Of a DNA stretch of 64,000 nucleotides, positions 10,344 through 20,556 are shown in pieces; the first letter of the stretch is position 1, and each line of letters starts with the position of its first letter. Below the pieces are notes generated by a model. The model was not told the origin of the DNA. It saw only the letters and a list, made by a program, of their open reading frames with translations, and searched no databases. The position numbers were made by a program, and so were the translations under genes. The DNA is from Curvularia sp. ZM96 (lineage: Eukaryota; Ascomycota; Dothideomycetes; Pleosporales; Pleosporaceae): the NCBI GenBank assembly GCA_022457065.1, contig JAJGBQ010000003.1:4278001-4342000 (forward strand), in the 5' to 3' direction.

Positions 10344-12077
10344 TCATGACGCTTCCCAAGAGACACGTAGGGACCTCCCAGACGTGGGGAGGCTTTGAAA
10401 TACGATGAAAGTAGTATAGTGGGGAGCGAAGGAAGGGGAGAGACGGCAAATGTAGCTGTGGGTATGTACAAGGCTGGGGGGGAATGTCTGGGCGGGCAGC
10501 GAATGCGCGGGTGGCAGGAGCTAAGTCTCCGTCGTGGCGCCCTTTGTCGAGGTGATGGGCCTCGAATCACCGATCTGACTACGCAGTAGTTATGCTGAAC
10601 AACCCGTTCTCGCAGCCACAAAGTGAGCTGTAAGACGCATTCACCAATCGAGTGTCAGCACAGGAAACACGACCAATCTTTCGACCCGAGAGGCGTCAGG
10701 CTAAGTAAGGTACATAACTAGTTGAGCGAACGCCAGAATGCGGAGCCGACCAACTAAGCGTGGCGTGACGAGTCGCTAATGGGCGAATGCTGTAGGGCTG
10801 AATGGACACGACGACGGAAGGGATGAAGATGCGGTGACTGCAACGAGCAACAAGACACGAGGAGCAGATTGAATTGGTGGCGGCTGTTCAGCTGCTGGCG
10901 TCGTCGCACAACCTGGATGGGCGAATGCGTGTTGCGCAGTAACACAAGAAGACTAGGGCATGCGGGGGCCATTCAGCTCCTCGATCAACTTAATTGTGGC
11001 CATTTTCTCCAACAGTCTAGGCCCGAGCGACAGGCGGCTGTACGGGCTCCCCAGTGGCTGCGAGTGGTTGGTTGCTCTTTTATCCGGTCCCTGCAACAGG
11101 CTGCATGCGGCACGCCTTGCCATCGGGACACAGCCCCGAATGTCGCTGGCGGACGGCTGCATAGAGTACCACGACCGCACCGCCCGATAGCAGCTCTGCC
11201 AGGTACCTTGGCTGCTACGGGGCACGGCGTCATGAAACCAGATCACGCCCCAAAGGGCCATTCATTGCATCAGCCCCGTCATTTATCGAGACATGGAGAG
11301 CAACGAGGTATGTAGGCCTAAAGCGAACCCGCAGCTCCAAAACCGACCAAGGTCGGCGGCGACGAGCTGCAGGATTAGAACGGCTGTGCTTTTTTCTGGG
11401 TCTGCTCTGGAAAAGGCAAATCCACGCTGTCGAGGAAGGACCTTAGGGTTATTGGAGACCGTGGACAATATGTTGAAGAAGAAGAAGAGAAGAGAAGACG
11501 GTCGCTTTGGCCGACAAAATTGGCTCCGTCGCTTCGTCGCCTTGGCGCGCTAAGGGTCGACTAGCCATGGCCTTGCTGGCTTCCTGGCTTCGTTCCGCTC
11601 AAGCGCCCGCACTAGCCTGCTCACGCTGACCCAACACCGCCATGCCATCACCGCCGCCGCCGTTGCCAACACTGGACTCACATCCCTCGTACGCCTGCTT
11701 TGTGAAGCAGGTGGTCTGATGGCTTTGCCGCCGTGTTTCTCCTCTCCCTAATGTCGATTTGGCCAACCATGGTTGCTTGTCTAGTACCTAGCAACCACCA
11801 AATGTCAACCACAATTCGCATATCCTGCCCATTTTGCGCCTGGTAATATATCATAACCTTCATCTGTTTTTGTTTTCTCCTATATCTATGCGGCCCAGTT
11901 CTCTAGTAACATCCCTCAACATCGACAACAAAAAGGCAACCACCTCAACTAACACAAACCAAGTTTGGTCGCGTCCAATACTTGCAAGCGAAACAGTCTC
12001 GCTACCTTCTGAGCCTCAAACTCAAAAGGCTATAGTCACCACCTCAGCTGTACTTACCCGCCACAGCTGACAAGGAT
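10344..12077. other. Divergent intergenic region
   Basis: 1.7 kb between the kelch gene and the orphan gene at 12078. It contains a purine-rich AAG/GAA run near 11475-11495 and a CCG run near 11650. Several GC-rich overlapping frames at 10.87-11.3 kb on both strands look like composition, not genes. No tRNA-like box pair was found. Confidence 0.5.
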
Positions 12078-12734
12078 ATGAGCTCCGAGGCTGCCATTTT
12101 CACCGGCCCTGATTTCTCGGACGATTATGAGGACGACGAACCCTTCTCCATCAACGCCATCATCCCTACGCTAGGTCCCCATACCTCCTCATGGTGTGAT
12201 TCTGCATCAGTGCTATGGTCAAGTGACCTCATAGAACGGCACAAATTCAGAGCCACCGACGCCCTTCTCTTAGCTTTTACTGTAGACGTCGCAATGAAGC
12301 TGTACATCGTTGGTGGTATCGAGCACTCCGTCCTCGATATCTTAGATGATTCTGGGCTTGTATGGACCATTTTGAACATAGTGCGCAACTCGCTGTTGAA
12401 CCAAGTAAAGCTTTACGGTTGGGGCAAGAGTGATACTATGGCAAGCGTAGAACGCTTTTACCTTACAACAGCCACTGCCTTCCCGAGCATTCGTGAGCGC
12501 TTTGAAATTGCGTTTCTCCAGAACGTCCAGGACCCATGCTTTAAACGAAGGTTTGCCGGAGAGATTCTTTTCTTATGCACTCGCGGGAATAAACACGAAA
12601 TACTTCGTAAGGTTTTTCGCTGGGTCTATGGAGAGTGGCCTGAGACACTGTGGACGAAAAAGAGTGAAGATGCCGAGAAAGATCTACAGCGCCCGCCAAT
12701 AACTATACGACAGTGGGTTTTCAGTCACAACTAA
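12078..12734 (+). CDS. Hypothetical 218-aa protein
   Basis: Uninterrupted ATG-to-TAA frame of 218 aa. It begins with an acidic leader (DFSDDYEDDEPFSINA), then a mostly helical body. The stretch ATDALLLAFTVDVAMKLYIV and later FERFEIAF-like helices loosely recall the C-terminal helical part of fungal BTB proteins, but no BTB core is present and I do not assign that name. There is no signal peptide or TM segment. It stands alone between 1.7 kb and 0.4 kb spacers, at the start of the stretch that holds most of the unusual genes in this window. It may be a lineage-restricted gene. Confidence 0.6.
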   Translation: MSSEAAIFTGPDFSDDYEDDEPFSINAIIPTLGPHTSSWCDSASVLWSSDLIERHKFRATDALLLAFTVDVAMKLYIVGGIEHSVLDILDDSGLVWTILNIVRNSLLNQVKLYGWGKSDTMASVERFYLTTATAFPSIRERFEIAFLQNVQDPCFKRRFAGEILFLCTRGNKHEILRKVFRWVYGEWPETLWTKKSEDAEKDLQRPPITIRQWVFSHN

Positions 12735-13137
12735 AGGCATAGAAGAGTTTCTGCTCATAAAATCGAGGTTTCAAAATGTATTGCTATAAAACTTATCGCG
12801 CCCACCTGGGTTTGCAGTCAGGGAATAGCAATGGTATTGTCCATTGCTGTCGTTGATTCGAAGTCAGCTGGAATTTGACTGGACGATGACCAACATTCCT
12901 CTAGGTCGTCCGTAGCTGGCATTATTAAGTAGTTTGTGACGAGAAGCCATTATGGGTTTCTTGCAGATCTATTCAATGATATCCCTCTCCACTCTTAGCT
13001 TCTGCACAAATAACCGATTCGCCCATCTACCTTCGCACTAGGGACGCCTTGCACAGAAGCTTCGAAACAAGGTTGGAAGTTGGTATCAAAGTTTCGTATT
13101 CAATAAAAACAATGCATGTAATACAAGAGCTAACAAC
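12735..13137. other. Convergent intergenic spacer
   Basis: 403 bp of 3' flanks between the orphan gene and the thiolase. AT-rich; I see nothing else in it. Confidence 0.6.
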
Positions 13138-14564
13138 TCAGAATCTAGATTCCACCTTCTGCGCGGTGTCTTGCAGCGCCCACTCACTTCTCGCCTTCTT
13201 GCTCCTCACCGCATCAACCTGCTCCTTGGTGAAGCCCTTTGCAACCGTCGCAGGGTTGTAACCTAAGCCGGTGATTTTGGCAATCTCCGCATCAGACTTG
13301 TCTGTCGCCGCGCTTCCATCGGCCCTCTTGTACACTGTGCATACGACCGCACCACCGAGGCCCAGGTTGTGTTGGAGTGCAACCTTGGTATCCTTGACAG
13401 AGCGATTGTTGGCCCATCCACGCAGGTGCCAGACAAGCTCAGCACATTGAGCAAGGCCCGTAGCGCCCAAGGGGTGGCCCTTGGAAATGAGACCACCAGA
13501 GGGGTTGATGACGACTTTACCTCCGTAGGTGATGCCGCCTTTGCGGATGAGCTCGTGGGCCTTGCCCTTTGGTGCGAGACCGAGAGCCTCGATGGTGACC
13601 ATTTCGTTGGCTGAGAAACAGTCATGCAATTCGCAAACCTGGACATCGTCTGGTGTTACCTTGGCCTCCTCAAACGCTTCTCTAGCAGCCAGCTCGCTCA
13701 TACTATATCCGATTAGCTCAATGGCGCTGCGGTTGAATAGCGATGGTGTGTCAGTAGCCAGTCGCTGTCCAGCAATCAAGATAGCTTGTTCCTTGAGCTC
13801 CGGTCGTTTGTCGAGGAATTCTTGTGAGACCAGGACTGTGGCAGCGGCGCCGTCAGAGGTTGGGCAGCATTGAAGCTTGGTAAGGGGCTCGTGGATCATA
13901 GGGGCGTTCATCACCTGTTCAAGGGTGTATTCGTCTTGAAACTGAGAGTAAGGGTTGTTCTTTGAATGAGCATGGTTAAGGCGGCCGATTTCTGCAAAGT
14001 CCCTGAGCTCAGAACCGTATCTATTGGCACCATTAGCAAGCTGTATGAATCTTCATCGCCGCCGCAAACTTACTTCTCCATGTGCTCCCGCCCAGCATTA
14101 CCAAACATCTGCGCAGCACCAGGCGCTTTTGTGACACCCCTAGTCTCCTTCATGATCAGACCGCTCGTACCCGTCGGGTTCGCCCTGTCCTGGAAGAAAG
14201 TCTGCAGACTTCCGGGGAACATCTTCTCGAAACCCACAACTAGCACGCAGTCCGCAGCTCCATGCGCAATCATGTTGCGGCCCATGTATAGACCGGTGGA
14301 TCCCGTCGAGCAGTTGTTGTTGACATTGTATATGGGAATCCCCGTCATGCCAAATTGATAAAAGACGCGCTGGCCGCATGTCGAGTCGCCGTAGCAGTAG
14401 CACGCGATGCCTTGGTCCACGTCGTCGTAATTGATGTGTGCATCCAGCATAGCCTTTATGCCGGCCTCGAAACCAAGCTCAGGATAGTCGACCTTGCCGC
14501 GAGGCTTGATAAATTTGGTCATGCCTACGCCGAGGACGTAGACGGGCTGCTTTTCGCGGACCAT
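13138..14564 (-). CDS. SCP-x type thiolase / peroxisomal acetyl-CoA acyltransferase
   Basis: Thiolase-fold enzyme of the sterol carrier protein x class, acting on branched or long-chain 3-ketoacyl-CoA in peroxisomal beta-oxidation. Two exons, 14564-14074 and 14020-13138, with a 53-nt intron (GTAAGT...AATAG), give 457 aa. The nucleophilic cysteine lies in NVNNNCSTGST. The C-terminal thiolase motifs are CELHDCFSANEM, VINPSGGLISKGHPLGATG and NLGLGGAVVCTVY, which supply the usual His and second Cys positions. There is no C-terminal SCP2 lipid-binding domain; the protein ends ...KVESRF. SRF is not a canonical PTS1 (usually SKL-like), so peroxisomal import is expected from the family but not shown by the tail. 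Confidence 0.92.
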
Positions 14565-15588
14565 GATGGCAGTTGTGGCACGTCAAGAGCTTGTGAAGGG
14601 TACGGAAGATGGTTTCTAAAAAGAGCAAATGTCGCCGACGAGCAGAGAATATTTGTGTGACTCGATCGTAGTATGTACAACGTCAGTATGGCTGTTACTC
14701 GACAGCAGCAAGACGCGCCGCGATGATATAGTACGGCGCGCGGCAGGCTATCCCCGCCTCCACGCTTAAGGTTGGCGTCTAAGATGCCGAGGTCATTTCG
14801 TTTATGGAAAGGTCGCGGTAAGGAACAGCCGACGGCAGTATGCGGGGAAAGCTTGCCACTAACATCTGAAAGCGCTGACATCTGATTGTCGAGTCATCTA
14901 AAAGACATGATACGAAAATAGACATTTTCAACTTGCAATTACTAAGAATGAGTTGGTGTGATACTCATGATATGCAATGCCACGGCAAGGTCCAACCTAG
15001 ATAGTCCTAAGCGGCTGGCGAATATTACGCTCAGCGATGTCCCCGAATCCTTAAGAAAAACAAGGCACTACCTCAGCGAAAGTCGGGGACCATGAACAAT
15101 TAGTTGTTAGTATGTCGACCCAGTCAAGTGTTTGCTCAAGTAGACGTACTAGATCACGTAATCGCTAGCTGCCTACGAGGCTGTACATCAGGAATCTTAG
15201 ACGTTTCAACTGAACCAATACATACACTGGTCCTTGTTGGTGGCGGGGGTTGGGTGGCAGGATCATGGACCGATGATGTGATTCGAGAACGCCTGTCATG
15301 ATTGCCGTAGCAGAGACACATTTGGGGAAATTAAATCGTCTGAGACTCAGGGTTGCATAGCCACACAACCCGATATGTTGCTTGTGGCACAGCCACTAAT
15401 CCTTCCTCAGGAGTTGAGTTATTAGCCTTGCTGCCTATCTCTAGCCTCCCCTCTTCTATTTCTCCGGGAAAATAATGACACCGATATCAGCGGTTTCCAG
15501 AAAGGAAGATTACCGCTACCGACCGCTTTCTAGCTTTTCCAGATAAGCACTACTATCGTCTCTTTATTAGCATATTTTATCCTGAATA
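14565..15588. other. Divergent intergenic region
   Basis: 1.0 kb shared upstream region of the thiolase and the T5orf172 fusion gene. I see no additional gene, repeat array or tRNA signal. Confidence 0.55.
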
Positions 15589-17985
15589 ATGGCAGCTCCA
15601 TTTGGTTTCTCGGCGGGGGACTTTATAGCAGGGATTCACTTGGTCCACAAGATTTCCACGGCGTTACGGGACACTGATGGAGCCGGCTCAGAATACCGCC
15701 AGACTATCCTTCAATTGGACTGCCTCGAGGGATTGTTGCAAAATGCCCAAAGAGTCTACTCGGCCGACGTCGATGCTCAGCACCTCGACCTATTACGACT
15801 ACTCGCGCGTGAATGTTACATCCCGCTCAGCAAATTTCTCTCCAAAATCAAGTTTCTGGAATCCAGTCTCGGAAAATTTGTCCCAGAAAACAACCACATT
15901 ATCGACAAAACGAAAAGGGCTGCACGAAAGGTGCAATGGGGTCTTCAACTTAAAAAAGAGCTATCGGAACTCATGATGGCTATCGGACCTCGGATGGAAG
16001 CTATCAATACGCAAATGCTTTTTATCATCATGTGAGTTTCAGGAGACTGGCAGAGAACGTTTCGAAGGGAAACTAACTTTCCTAGCGAGTGTCAACAGAA
16101 GGCTGGATCGTCTCAAGATATCCTTTTGCAGAGATTAAACGACCTCAACTCTCAAATGGGGAATCTTCAGAGAAGTCTCGATATTCGAATAGACTCCCTT
16201 GCCACAATGACATCTATGGAAAACGTATCCCAGACCCTCCAGGGTATGAAACTGGAAGCTAAAAACTATCACAATCTACAGATTGATGCGCTCTCCAAGC
16301 GTACCGACGTTCAAGCGGGCTGCCTTGATCTCAAAACCTCGCAGCAAGTGTTAGATGCGATTCATTCTTTAACTTCCAAACCGGAGAGTCATCAAGCTTG
16401 GTCAAGAACAAAAACAATCCAAATCGCGGCACATCTTGAACCAGAGTCTAAATCTTGCTCAATTGATCATTCAGGGTCTTCCTGTGATGACCAGGTGAGA
16501 ATGAAGAGAATGGAAGATCAACTAGCTGACCAAAAGCAACAACTACAGCTGCTGATTGAGATGTGTGGGGAACTCCAATCATCTGGCTCTCGACCCGAAG
16601 AGAATAGCAATGCTACAACACAAGATGTCCAAGAAACTATTCATCGTTCTATTCAGACTCTGATTAGCTTCTTCAGGGCTGGTGCAGATGTTTTGTTTAT
16701 GAAGCTTTGGATTGTTCTACCAGTTGTTCAGCACATCTTCAGCAACTTGCAGGCACCTCGTCTGCTTGTTTCTCTAACAATCGGAGAGAGCATAGTGTTT
16801 GAAGATGTGTTAGGCCGTGTAGTGCATCTCCCATACAAAGACTTTCGGCATTACACTGTATTCATTGAACGCTTGCGATGCGAATTCGAGGGGAAGCCGG
16901 GTAAAAATGAGGTGCTTATGAATCGATTTCGCATCTTCAGGCACGGACGGTGTGACCAGTTTCTCACCCAAAAGAACTGGAACGTTGCTATCCGCCCTGG
17001 TTCTAGAATCGCCATGTCAATTGTTTTGAATAGTCACTACGATGAAGGCGACCGGTGTCCTCGGTGCAAAACCACCAAAATTGACACGGAAACAAACGAA
17101 CTTATGCAATGGTATGTTCCAGATATTGCGAGTGAATTCATGCTAATTATGATAAGCACCCTTTGCGGATTGGGCTGGGCTTTGCAGAAGTTCGACTCTC
17201 CATACACATCATCTAGAAGACGTGATGTTCAAGAAGTAACATCGAGCCTGCTATTACCACGGACTATGCGAGATATGGAAAAAGATGAACAATCCAGTCT
17301 ATTGACACCCTTGCCTGATCCTTCTCGTGTATCATCACATTCGGTTGATGATAAAGATATTGAGAAGTTCCGAATAGTCCATATTGAGAAAATGGGTCCA
17401 AGTGCCGATCCGGACGCGACTTTCTCGATAGCTTCTTCTCTGGAAAGGATTGGATTTTCTCTTCATGGCTCTTTCCCTTGGAAGCGTTCCCCATTCAATG
17501 ATCTCACAGTCGAGGAGACACTAAGGAGACTTATCTACCAAGGACCCTCAGACAAACGATATAATGGGTCCTTGTACATATTCTCGTGCAAGGACTCTCC
17601 CAGAATTCTGAAGATTGGCCGCACTTACCAAAACGTCGGAATGTACCTCAAGCAATGGATCCGTATGTGTGGACCGATCTATAGCTATGATCCAGAGCTA
17701 TATAACGGGTCAGAAATGAGGTTCACTTTCGCAAGTCATGTGGAAAAGCTTATACATGCAGAGCTTAGTGACTACCAACTTTGTGTAAAGTGTAGTGGTT
17801 GTCTCCACAAACATTACGAATTTTTCTATGTTTCTAAGAATCATGTGATGAGGGTCATCCAGAAATGGAAGCGGTGGATGTTGAAAGATCCATACATGCA
17901 GAAGGCTGATGGAAAATGGCAGCTCAAACCGTCCTTCTGGAATCGAGTGGACGAGATGTGTCGACCTTTGGCAATCGAAAACTGA
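15589..17985 (+). CDS. STAND-N-like / ubiquitin-like / T5orf172 (GIY-YIG-like) fusion protein
   Basis: Two exons, 15589-16031 and 16086-17985, with a 54-nt intron (GTGAGT...CCTAG), give 780 aa. Residues 1-150 are a helical domain beginning MAAPFGFSAGDFIAGIHLVHK, the type found at the N-terminus of fungal STAND/NLR-like proteins. Residues 150-365 are a polar helical linker. Residues ~370-470 resemble the fungal ubiquitin-like (ULD) domain: FEDVLGRVVHLPYKDF, then RPGSRIAMSIVL and CPRCK. Residues ~630-745 match the T5orf172 fold related to GIY-YIG nucleases: GSLYIFSC, ILKIGRTYQ, HVEKLIHAEL, a Cys pair, then HKHYEFFYVS. There is no NACHT or NB-ARC motor. Domain names are from memory of the families. 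Nuclease activity is an inference and untested. Confidence 0.82.
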
Positions 17986-18660
17986 CGAGTCATTGCTATG
18001 CAGGCGTAGTAGGCCTGTAATTTCTTAGTCGCTGGATACGTAGTCAAACAAATATCACCGATGTTGGAATAGCTTTACTGCTCAAGGCTGGATATGGATG
18101 CTGCATTTGCCTACTTTCTCTTTACTAGCAGATGTATCAGGATGAAGGTCATTTTCTAAATATACAACATGATGTATTTCTGCGCTATCCGGGACCCTCC
18201 GAAACAAAAAGTCACACAAAGACCTCTGGTTATCGGAGAGATAGTTTGGATAACTCCATGTGTTTGCCGTTTTGGGAAAGCCATGTAAAGAAGTGTATCG
18301 GTGATCCCATTGGTCCATGTGGCTTCTTAAAGATACAACAGCACATACTACGCTGTCCTTTTCACACCACAATTGCAAGGGATTAGGGTTTAAGTGAGAA
18401 AAATTGAATAGCATGCTTTTGATTCAATATCAAACGAGTGAAACAGCCGGTGAAAGGGTTGAAGAAAAGGTGTTATTAACGTTCCGGACCGCCTTCAAAC
18501 ACCTCCAAAACCGCCGTCAATACAGCACCATTCAGAACAATGACCCTAGTGATGTGACAGCGATATGAGTAAACATAGCGTTGCTGGTGACATAGCCTCC
18601 GCAAATCTACACACCACGCGTCGGCTCCGAGCACAAAGATCCCCATCTGTTTCTTGAGAT
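17986..18660. other. Convergent intergenic spacer
   Basis: 675 bp, AT-rich. A 110-codon ATG frame on the minus strand (18414-18082) is present, but it has no domain, signal peptide or splice support and is not called. Confidence 0.5.
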
Positions 18661-19263
18661 TTACGCGGCATCAAGGCAGACCTGCGAATATTTGGAGGTG
18701 AATATCGTCGCCGCAACCATGCAGCAGGGAAGCCCCTCTTCCGGATTCTTGGCTAGACAAATTCCAATGGCTCCAACGAAGGTGAAGGCTTCGAAGTTGG
18801 TGCAAGTTCCGCATTCGCGTGGATTTTTAGCAGATCGGCAACTCCGAGTACTTGCCGCTCGTACTTTAGTTGAGTCCCGAGTCTCTGGACAAGTGCGGGC
18901 ACGTTCGAAGAGAAGAGTGGGGGTAAACACGGTGTCTCTTGCCTGGAGCCCTTGCAGTTCGTCCAATTTGGTTTCGAAATTGTATTCCTTCGCGAGCTTA
19001 ACCATGGCGTCCGACATGGCGTCTATAACGCTCTTTGGGACACACGCTTTGAAATCTTTGTTGCGACCATTCGTGAGATCTGGGAGTTCTGATGGTAAGG
19101 CAATGTTGTACGCCTGGGAAATGTGCACCAGCCTAGTATGAGTTCCTTCAACTTGCTTAACCGTAAAGCAATCTTTGTTCTCTACTGCGCTTACTTTAGA
19201 TGCAACCGAGCATTTAGCGGCAGCGTCCAAGATTAGGGCATTAAGAGGTGGCGAAAAGTGTAT
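18661..19263 (-). CDS. Cysteine-rich protein with unresolved or lost start codon
   Basis: An open frame ends at 18661 and encodes about 190 residues with 11 cysteines (for example CGTC, a CC pair, and a final VCLDAA). There is no in-frame ATG before the middle of the protein. Just upstream the frame reads IHFSPPLNALILDAAAKCS, which would make a reasonable short signal peptide if the ATA at 19263-19261 were ATG. Alternatively a mini-exon ATG AAG TCT at 19405-19397 could splice (GTAGAG donor, 133 nt, AAG acceptor at 19264) to give MKS plus the same leader. The first reading makes it a start-loss pseudogene, the second a secreted cysteine-rich protein. I recognise no family. It diverges from the small secreted protein gene at 20132. 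Confidence 0.5.
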   Translation of the reverse strand: MHFSPPLNALILDAAAKCSVASKVSAVENKDCFTVKQVEGTHTRLVHISQAYNIALPSELPDLTNGRNKDFKACVPKSVIDAMSDAMVKLAKEYNFETKLDELQGLQARDTVFTPTLLFERARTCPETRDSTKVRAASTRSCRSAKNPRECGTCTNFEAFTFVGAIGICLAKNPEEGLPCCMVAATIFTSKYSQVCLDAA

Positions 19264-20131
19264 CTTGACAAGATAGTGATGAAGGTTTTGAGATTGAAAG
19301 TGTTCGTGAAGAGTTGTGCTTTCGAGGGTGTCGTAGAAGAATTTGAATGAGAAGCAACATTTAAGATACTCGTGCCCATTCTTACAGATTCTCTACAGAC
19401 TTCATTGCGCCTTTTTTCCCAAAAAAGAAAATGGAGAGCCCCATAAAAACTTATCTTGTCCACGTATTTCCACCGCATCGATACAATATCTCAAGGACAT
19501 GATCTGATTTTCGATAGAGCTACGCTTTTTATAAACGATAAACTTTCTCTCAATGCAACTGAGGCTCTTTGCTCTGTGCTAGCAGGCCATGACAACTTGC
19601 TCAAGTCTATTAAATGTCGCACTATAGACATATGTTTACAACACACGCAATTGAATCTACACGCTTAATGCCAACCTGTCTGATCATGTCTGTATAACAT
19701 AGCAAGCCCTAGTCCTTGATGCTCCTCCGCGGACCTACACAGGCAGACAGTCTGCTTGTCCTTTCATTGATCCTGTTGTTCGCACATGTAACTAAAATAT
19801 ATGCTTAAATTCGTAGAATTATACTCCGTAGTAAGCCTTAGTGGTTAGGGAAACCGGGTCGGTCCGATGGCCGAAAGTAGACATAACACTCAGCCCAATC
19901 TAGTCTCGTACATCTTGTACATAGTACCGAAAAAAATACTATCAAGGTCATGTCATACGAAGATATGATTCCATCCAGAGTGCGGCATTTTGTGTAGAAT
20001 GGAACTCTATAAAGACGCTGCTTCTTTGGACCTTCTCGTTCATCAACTCAATCCTGAGGACTTCAAGCGAACTACCATAACGCAGACTCAACTACAGCGG
20101 AATCTACTCTCATCACCGTTCTACAAACAAT
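19264..20131. other. Divergent intergenic region, AT-rich
   Basis: About 870 bp between two cysteine-containing candidate secreted genes. Apart from the possible mini-exon at 19405-19397 I see no gene in it. Confidence 0.5.
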
Positions 20132-20556
20132 ATGCTTTCTCCTACCATCATTATCGCGGTCTTATCCCTCTTGGGCAGGTGAAGTGCCCCCTCCTTGAAA
20201 CTATCTTTCAAACATCGCTAACATTCCATAACTTGTTTCAGTGTAACTGCTAGGAAGCACAACGACTGCGGCTGCACAGTCAATGGTGTATATAATGTCG
20301 ATCTTACTAAAGGCACTTGTGCTACTTGGGCCACGGAAGGTGAGCCTCATACTCATTTTGGTAAGCCCCTAGGCCTTTCTCTACTGTCTCTTCCAATAAT
20401 GCCACCATTTTTGCAGATGGTTACTCCATAAGTTACGATGACCGGGCCTTCCTGTACTCCCAAGGCGTTGCTAATTACTATCTACAGTGTGTTGATAAGA
20501 GAGCCGGAAGAGGTATCGATCGAGGTCCATGGGAGGTTCGTTGCAAGGCCGAGTAG
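20132..20556 (+). CDS. Small secreted cysteine-containing protein (effector-like), three exons
   Basis: Assembled by hand because its exons are too short to stand out: 20132-20178, 20242-20360 and 20417-20556, with introns of 63 nt (GTGAAG...TTTCAG) and 56 nt (GTAAGC...TTGCAG). The lengths sum to 306 nt, giving 101 aa and a TAG stop. The N-terminus MLSPTIIIAVLSLLGSVTA is a clear signal peptide with a likely cut after Ala19. The mature part starts RKHNDCGCTVNGVYN and ends GPWEVRCKAE, with five cysteines in total. An alternative donor at 20340 would remove seven residues in the same frame. I know no homologue. Size, signal peptide, cysteines and the gene-poor AT-rich setting fit a fungal secreted effector or antimicrobial-type protein. 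The function is unknown. Confidence 0.72.

Noticed and set aside
10869..11315. Overlapping GC-rich frames on both strands
   Set aside because: Mutually overlapping frames of similar length with no domain are typical of GC-rich non-coding sequence.
18082..18414. 110-codon ATG frame on the minus strand in the convergent spacer
   Set aside because: No recognisable domain or signal peptide, and it lies in AT-rich 3' flank sequence; kept only as a note.
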